NCBI GenBank assembly: GCA_036260255.1
Contig: DATAAF010000070.1
Coordinates: 1 to 8,605, forward strand
DNA length: 8,605 nt
Source: DASZJY01 sp036260255
Lineage (GTDB): Bacteria > Actinomycetota > Acidimicrobiia > Acidimicrobiales > AC-14
Direction: 5' to 3'
Below are positions 5,627 to 8,605 of this stretch, one piece after another. The translations under genes and the position numbers were made by a program. Every line of letters begins with the position of its first letter. Within the stretch, counting starts at the first letter, position 1. The notes beneath the pieces were generated by a model, which worked only from the letters and a program-made list of their open reading frames with translations, had not been told where the DNA came from and searched no databases.

Positions 5627-6274
5627 ATGAGCGTCTGGGCCGTCGTCGTGGCCGCCGGCTCGGGGCGGCGCTTCGGGGGCTTCAAGCAGTACGAGCTGCT
5701 GGCTGACCGCCTGGTCGTCGACTGGGCGGTGGCCGCCGCCCGCACCGTGGCCGACGGCGTCGTCCTCGTCGCCCCGCCCGAGCGGCTGCGGGCGGGCGAC
5801 GAGCCGGTCGACGCGCTGGTCGGCGGAGGCGCCAGCCGCTCGGCGTCGGCGCGGGCGGGGCTGGCCGCCGTGCCCGAAGCAGCGGAGATCGTGGTCGTCC
5901 ACGACGCCGCCCGGCCGCTCGCCTCGCCCGACCTGTTCGCGACGGTCGTCGCCGCCGTGCGCGGTGGGGCGGACGGCGCCGTGCCCGGGCTCCCCGTCAC
6001 CGACACGGTGAAGCAGGTCCGCGACGGCACCGTCGTCGCCACCCTGGACCGGTCGGCGCTGGTGGCGGTGCAGACGCCGCAGGCTTTCCGGGCCTCCCTG
6101 CTGCGCCGGGCCCACGCCGCCGGCGGCGAGGCCACCGACGACGCCGCCCTCGTCGAGGCCGTCGGCGGGCGGGTGGTGGTGGTGACCGGGGATCGGGCCA
6201 ACGTCAAGCTGACATCGCTCGAGGACCTCGCCCACGCCGAGCAGCGGGTCGTCGGCGGCCACGCCAACCGGTGA
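5627..6274 (+). CDS. ispD: 2-C-methyl-D-erythritol 4-phosphate cytidylyltransferase
   Basis: IspD transfers CMP from CTP to methylerythritol phosphate, the third step of the MEP route to isoprenoids. The 215-residue protein has the nucleotidyltransferase P-loop VAAGSGRRFGGFKQY at 8-22, the GGGASRSAS loop at 66-74 and the PROSITE-type signature VVVHDAARP at 89-97. It also has the PVTDTVKQ substrate segment at 123-130, QTPQAF at 149-154 and TDDA at 170-173. Lys20 and Arg14 are the expected CTP-binding residues. The first loop is two residues shorter than in E. coli and has Phe where Pro usually precedes Lys. ATG 5627 has no clear ribosome-binding site and may rely on transcription and translation from carD. 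Its stop overlaps the GTG start of ispF by four bases (GTGA), so the two are translationally coupled. Confidence 0.95.
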   Translation: MSVWAVVVAAGSGRRFGGFKQYELLADRLVVDWAVAAARTVADGVVLVAPPERLRAGDEPVDALVGGGASRSASARAGLAAVPEAAEIVVVHDAARPLASPDLFATVVAAVRGGADGAVPGLPVTDTVKQVRDGTVVATLDRSALVAVQTPQAFRASLLRRAHAAGGEATDDAALVEAVGGRVVVVTGDRANVKLTSLEDLAHAEQRVVGGHANR

Positions 6275-6768
6275 CCGAGCACCGCGAGGAGCCCGCCTTC
6301 CGGGTGGGCACGGGGTTCGACGTGCATCCCTTCTCGGACGACCCGGCCCGGCTCCTCGTCGTCGGCGGCGTGACCCTCGGGGGCGAGCGGGGGCTGGCCG
6401 GCCACAGCGACGCCGACCCGGTCGCCCACGCCGTCGCCGACGCCCTCCTGGGAGGCGCCGGCCTCGGCGACCTGGGCACCCGGTTCCCCGACACCGACCC
6501 CGTTTGGGCCGGTGCCGACAGCATCAGGCTGCTGGCGTCGGTCGTGGAGACGGTGGGCGCCGAGGGATGGGCCCCTGTCAACGCCGACTGCGCGGTCGTG
6601 CTGGAGGCGCCCCGGCTGGCTCCCCACGTCTCCCGCATGGAGGCGGTCCTCTCGAGGGCGGTGGGGGCTCCGGTCTCGGTGAAGCCGAGGCGGGCCGAAG
6701 GCCTCGGCGCGCTGGGCCGAGGCGAGGGGGTGGCCTGCTGGGCGGTGGCTCTGCTCCGACGGCGGTGA
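6271..6768 (+). CDS. ispF: 2-C-methyl-D-erythritol 2,4-cyclodiphosphate synthase
   Basis: IspF forms the cyclic diphosphate from CDP-methylerythritol phosphate, releasing CMP; it acts as a trimer with a zinc site. The 165-residue length is normal. Metal ligands are Asp17 and His19 (GFDVH) and His45 (AGHSDADP). The family run ADALLGGAGLGDLGTRFPDT is at 56-75, and APRLAPHVSRM at 113-123. The C-terminal nucleotide loop is unusual: where most IspF proteins have K-A-T-T-T-E-x-L-G-F-T-G-R, this one reads KPRRAEGLGALGR at 138-150. The three threonines near the CDP phosphates are therefore replaced while Lys138 and Glu143 stay. The GTG start sits in the GTGA overlap with ispD, and rlmB begins one base after the stop codon, both fitting one operon. 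The enzyme it depends on between IspD and IspF, IspE, is not in the window. Confidence 0.95.
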   Translation: MTEHREEPAFRVGTGFDVHPFSDDPARLLVVGGVTLGGERGLAGHSDADPVAHAVADALLGGAGLGDLGTRFPDTDPVWAGADSIRLLASVVETVGAEGWAPVNADCAVVLEAPRLAPHVSRMEAVLSRAVGAPVSVKPRRAEGLGALGRGEGVACWAVALLRRR

Positions 6769-6769
6769 G

Positions 6770-7618
6770 GTGAGAGGAGGGGGGCCCGGCCGCCGTCGGC
6801 CGCCGCCGCCCCGTCGCCGCCCCCCCGAGAGGGGACTGGGAGGCGAGCAGGTCGAGGGGCGCCAGGCGGTGGCCGAGCTCTTGGCCGCCGGACGCCGGCC
6901 GGTGCTCGACGTGTGGCTCGACGAGAGCGCCGAACGGGCGCCGATCGTCGACCGGATCGAGGAGCTGGCGGCCGGGCGGCGCGTGCCGGTGCGGAAGGTC
7001 AGCCGAGCCCGGCTGGACGCCGAGGCCCGCACCGAGGCCAGCCAGGGCGTCCTGGCCCACGCCCGGCCGCTCCCCCAGGCGGACTTCGACGAGCTGTGCC
7101 GCACCCCGGCCACGCGGCGCGCCCGAGCGGGGGCGACCGAGCCACCCTTCCTGCTCGCCCTCGACGGGGTCACCGACCCCCAGAACCTCGGCGCCCTGCT
7201 GCGTACCGCCGAGGCCGCCGGCGTCACCGGGGTGGTGCTGCCCCGGCACCGGGCCGTCCGCGTCACGCCGGCCGTCACCAAGGCGGCGGCCGGAGCGGTC
7301 GAGCACGTGCCCATGGCGGTGGTCGGAGGGCTTCCGGCCGCCCTCGCCCGGGCCGCCGAGCTGGGGCTGTGGGTCGTCGGCCTCGACCCCGCCGGTCCGG
7401 AGAGCCTGTTCGAGCTGGCGGTGGCCGACGCCGGCGTGATCGTCGTGCTCGGCTCGGAGGGACGGGGCCTCTCGCGGCTCGTGCGGGAGCGCTGCGACAC
7501 CCTCGTGGCCGTCCCGCTGCGAGGGGCGCTGCCCTCGCTCAACGTGGCGGCGGCGGGCGCCCTGGCCCTCTTCGAAGTGGCCCGCCGCCGGGCCTCCGGG
7601 GGCCCGACTCAGCGGTGA
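6770..7618 (+). CDS. rlmB: TrmH/SpoU-family 23S rRNA 2'-O-methyltransferase (RlmB-like)
   Basis: This is an S-adenosylmethionine-dependent RNA ribose methyltransferase of the knotted SPOUT class. RlmB methylates G2251 of 23S rRNA in E. coli. The 282-residue protein has a basic Pro/Arg-rich leader (1-25) and an L30e-like substrate domain from VEGRQAVAELLAAG (28-41) to about 105. The catalytic domain starts at 126. Motif 1 is LDGVTDPQNLGALLRTAEAAG at 131-151 with Asn139 and Arg145. Motif 2 is VLGSEGRGLS at 226-235. Motif 3 is SLNVAAAGALALFE at 256-269. GTG at 6770 begins just after the ispF stop. In many actinobacteria cysS lies between ispF and rlmB; it is absent here. A tRNA target cannot be excluded from sequence alone, but the neighbourhood favours RlmB. 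Confidence 0.9.
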   Translation: MRGGGPGRRRPPPPRRRPPERGLGGEQVEGRQAVAELLAAGRRPVLDVWLDESAERAPIVDRIEELAAGRRVPVRKVSRARLDAEARTEASQGVLAHARPLPQADFDELCRTPATRRARAGATEPPFLLALDGVTDPQNLGALLRTAEAAGVTGVVLPRHRAVRVTPAVTKAAAGAVEHVPMAVVGGLPAALARAAELGLWVVGLDPAGPESLFELAVADAGVIVVLGSEGRGLSRLVRERCDTLVAVPLRGALPSLNVAAAGALALFEVARRRASGGPTQR

Positions 7619-7621
7619 CCG

Positions 7622-7650
7622 TTGACAGGACCTGACGCGATGGCTACAAA
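7622..7650 (+). promoter_or_regulatory. Sigma-70-type promoter of sigH (TTGACA, 17 nt, TACAAA)
   Basis: A perfect -35 TTGACA at 7622-7627 is followed after 17 bases by TACAAA at 7645-7650, four of six to TATAAT. It begins 4 bases after the rlmB stop. Transcription would start near 7657, giving a leader of about 65 bases before the sigH ATG. It is the best -35/-10 pair seen in the window and implies that sigH is expressed independently of the isp operon. Confidence 0.75.
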
Positions 7651-7711
7651 GGGCGCCTTCGCTCTAGTCATTTGTCATCTACCCGGCCACGGTATCCAGC
7701 TCTGCTGCACC

Positions 7712-7716
7712 AGGAG
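7712..7716 (+). promoter_or_regulatory. Ribosome-binding site of sigH
   Basis: AGGAG lies 5 bases before ATG 7722 and fixes that start. It is one of only two clear Shine-Dalgarno sequences in the window, the other being before carD. Confidence 0.75.
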
Positions 7717-7721
7717 CGTGC

Positions 7722-8384
7722 ATGCCGCATCATCTGAGCGCCCTCCCCGGAGGCGCCTGTAGCGACGAGGACCTGGTCGCCCTCTTCCGCGCCGGCCACG
7801 TCCAAGCTCTCGAGCTCCTCCTCGAGCGGTACCAGCGGTTCACCCGGGCCCGTGCCCGCGCCTACTTCCTCGTCGGCGGCGACTTCGACGACATCGAGCA
7901 GGAGGGCATGATCGGGCTGTTCAAGGCCGTACGCGACTTCCGCGCCGACCGCCAGTCGTCGTTCCGGGCCTTCGCCGAGCTGTGCGTCACCCGCCAGATC
8001 ATCACCGCCATCAAGTGCGCCACCAGGCAGAAGCACCAGCCGTTGAACCAGTACGTGTCCCTCTCCGGGCTGCCGGTCTCCGACGGCGTCGACGACCGGT
8101 CGGTCGAGGACCTCCTCGACGACCACCAGGTCCCCGACCCGGCCGACGAGGTCGTGTCCGCCGAGCGCATGGCCGCCATGCGGGCGGCCATGGCGGAGAT
8201 GCTGTCGGGGCTCGAGGTCGACGTCCTCCGCCTCTACGTCGAGGGCCGGTCGTACCAGGAGATCAGCCTCCTCCTCGGCCGCCACGTGAAGTCGATCGAC
8301 AACGCCCTGCAGCGCATCAAGCGCAAGCTGGAGGCCCACTTGGCGGCCCGCGACGCCGACGACGTCGCCCCCGCCGTCGCCTGA
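7722..8384 (+). CDS. sigH: RNA polymerase sigma factor, SigH/Spo0H type
   Basis: The 220-residue protein is a small sigma-70 family member that closely resembles B. subtilis SigH, the transition-state and early sporulation sigma factor. Region 2 spans about 30-105 with RARARAYFLVGGDFDDIEQEG and then FAELCVTRQIITAIKCATRQ, near-identical by memory to the Bacillus protein. The linker holds HQPLNQYVSL at 105-114. Region 4 spans about 160-206 with GRSYQEISLLLGRHVKSID and NALQRIKRKLE. No anti-sigma gene is adjacent, and no extracytoplasmic sensor is visible. The start is set by AGGAG five bases upstream. Its place after rlmB and before a tRNA resembles the Bacillus order, where rpmG, secE and nusG follow. 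Whether this organism sporulates cannot be told from this; the factor is also found in non-spore-formers. Confidence 0.93.
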   Translation: MPHHLSALPGGACSDEDLVALFRAGHVQALELLLERYQRFTRARARAYFLVGGDFDDIEQEGMIGLFKAVRDFRADRQSSFRAFAELCVTRQIITAIKCATRQKHQPLNQYVSLSGLPVSDGVDDRSVEDLLDDHQVPDPADEVVSAERMAAMRAAMAEMLSGLEVDVLRLYVEGRSYQEISLLLGRHVKSIDNALQRIKRKLEAHLAARDADDVAPAVA

Positions 8385-8394
8385 CGCCGCCGAC

Positions 8395-8413
8395 GGCGCG
8401 CTCGACGTGCGCC
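8395..8413 (+). terminator. 7-bp hairpin after sigH, possible terminator
   Basis: GGCGCGC (8395-8401) pairs with GTGCGCC (8407-8413), including one G-U pair, around a 5-base loop. It starts 11 bases after the sigH stop and ends 23 bases before the tRNA. There is no U-tract. It could end the sigH message or simply be GC-rich chance structure. Confidence 0.3.
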
Positions 8414-8420
8414 ACGCTGC

Positions 8421-8426
8421 TAGAAC
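8421..8426 (+). promoter_or_regulatory. Possible -10 element for the tRNA gene
   Basis: TAGAAC lies 10 bases before the mature tRNA 5' end, in the only AT-richer patch of the sigH-tRNA gap. No -35 match is visible at 17 bases, so this is a weak call. Confidence 0.3.
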
Positions 8427-8436
8427 AACGTCAGAC

Positions 8437-8510
8437 GCCGGTGTGGCGCAGTCCGGTAGCGCAGGCGACTTGTAATCGCCAGGTCGTCGGTTCGAATCCG
8501 ACCACCGGCT
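8437..8510 (+). tRNA. tRNA-Thr (anticodon TGT)
   Basis: A complete cloverleaf can be folded. The acceptor stem is GCCGGTG with CACCGGC (8437-8443 and 8503-8509), and the D stem is GCGC with GCGC (8446-8449 and 8459-8462). The anticodon stem is GGCGA with TCGCC, enclosing CTTGTAA with anticodon TGT at 8471-8473. The T stem is GTCGG with CCGAC around TTCGAAT. The discriminator base is T8510. The 3' CCA is not encoded (CCG follows), so it must be added after transcription. The anticodon reads ACA and, by wobble, other threonine codons. Confidence 0.97.
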
Positions 8511-8532
8511 CCGTGCTGGGTGAGGGGGGTGC

Positions 8533-8568
8533 TTGACCTCGCGGGCCGACGCGGGCAACCTGCCGAGA
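8533..8568 (+). promoter_or_regulatory. Putative leaderless promoter of the last gene (TTGACC, 17 nt, CAACCT)
   Basis: TTGACC at 8533-8538 is separated by 17 bases from CAACCT at 8556-8561, which is followed by 7 bases and ATG at 8569. The spacing matches the other three leaderless candidates, and this one also has a good -35. The -10 lacks the first T. The same TTG at 8533 could instead be an in-frame translation start, with GAGGGGGG upstream as a ribosome-binding site. Confidence 0.4.
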
Positions 8569-8605
8569 ATGGCACTGTCGGATCGCGACCGGGCGATCCT
8601 CGATT
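8569..8605 (+). CDS. Start of a gene cut by the window edge, possibly DUF3263-like
   Basis: Only 12 codons are visible, reading MALSDRDRAILD. This recalls the opening of small actinobacterial DUF3263 proteins (a -x-R-E/D-R-x-I-L-x-F/D pattern), but 12 residues cannot establish a family; DUF3040 is another candidate. ATG 8569 is favoured by the promoter-like spacing before it. TTG at 8533, in frame after a stop at 8521-8523, would add 12 residues. Confidence 0.4.
   Translation, partial: MALSDRDRAILD

Noticed and set aside
6769..6770. Missing cysS between ispF and rlmB as evidence of a deletion
   Set aside because: Presence of cysS at this point varies between lineages, and the one-base ispF-rlmB junction is clean; no scar or fragment is visible.
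4285..7542. A minus-strand open frame of 1085 codons running opposite carD, ispD, ispF and rlmB
   Set aside because: Only its last 234 or so codons are a real gene (the Crp-like regulator). The rest is low-complexity Arg/Pro/Ala/Ser text antisense to well-recognised genes, as expected in high-GC DNA where antisense stops are rare.

Overview
The window is high-GC DNA (about 70% G+C by eye, with G or C at nearly every third codon position). It looks like a chromosomal housekeeping segment of an actinobacterium. The evidence is a CarD with the actinobacterial arrangement (Trp at residue 85), an LppM-like membrane protein, GTG/TTG starts and apparent leaderless promoters. A Spo0H-type SigH next to rlmB suggests one of the deep actinobacterial lineages, such as Acidimicrobiia or relatives. 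That placement is inference from recalled gene order, not from a search.

Layout, left to right. (1) The 3' end of an LppM/DUF3153-like membrane protein (2-601), followed by a 13-bp inverted repeat. (2) radA (717-2120) and disA (2139-3212), a conserved pair linking recombination repair with c-di-AMP synthesis; both appear to have their own leaderless promoter. (3) A minus-strand island of three genes, read right to left: a Crp/Fnr regulator (4285-4989), a small XRE-type HTH protein (3966-4256) and, overlapping it by 8 bases, a ClpP-fold protein (3299-3973) that has lost all three catalytic residues. (4) Back on the plus strand: carD (5104-5583), ispD (5627-6274), ispF (6271-6768) and the 23S rRNA methyltransferase rlmB (6770-7618). 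These are closely packed or overlapping and read as one operon. (5) sigH (7722-8384) behind a strong TTGACA/TACAAA promoter, then tRNA-Thr(TGT) (8437-8510). The window ends in the first 12 codons of another gene (8569 onward).

The backbone radA-disA-(carD)-ispD-ispF-rlmB-sigH matches the order known from Bacillus subtilis and relatives, with the crp-xre-clpP-like island set into it in the opposite direction. IspD and IspF make isoprenoid precursors through the MEP pathway, CarD tunes rRNA and housekeeping promoters, and RadA/DisA act on branched DNA. The island is the least ordinary part: an HTH regulator translationally coupled to a dead ClpP, with an AT-rich palindrome lying over its -10 box and start codon.

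At four places a -10-like hexamer lies exactly 7 bases before a start codon, which is the geometry of leaderless transcription. No stretch over 300 bases lacks a gene; the longest gaps are 602-716 and 7619-7721. No mobile element, CRISPR array or phage gene was seen.
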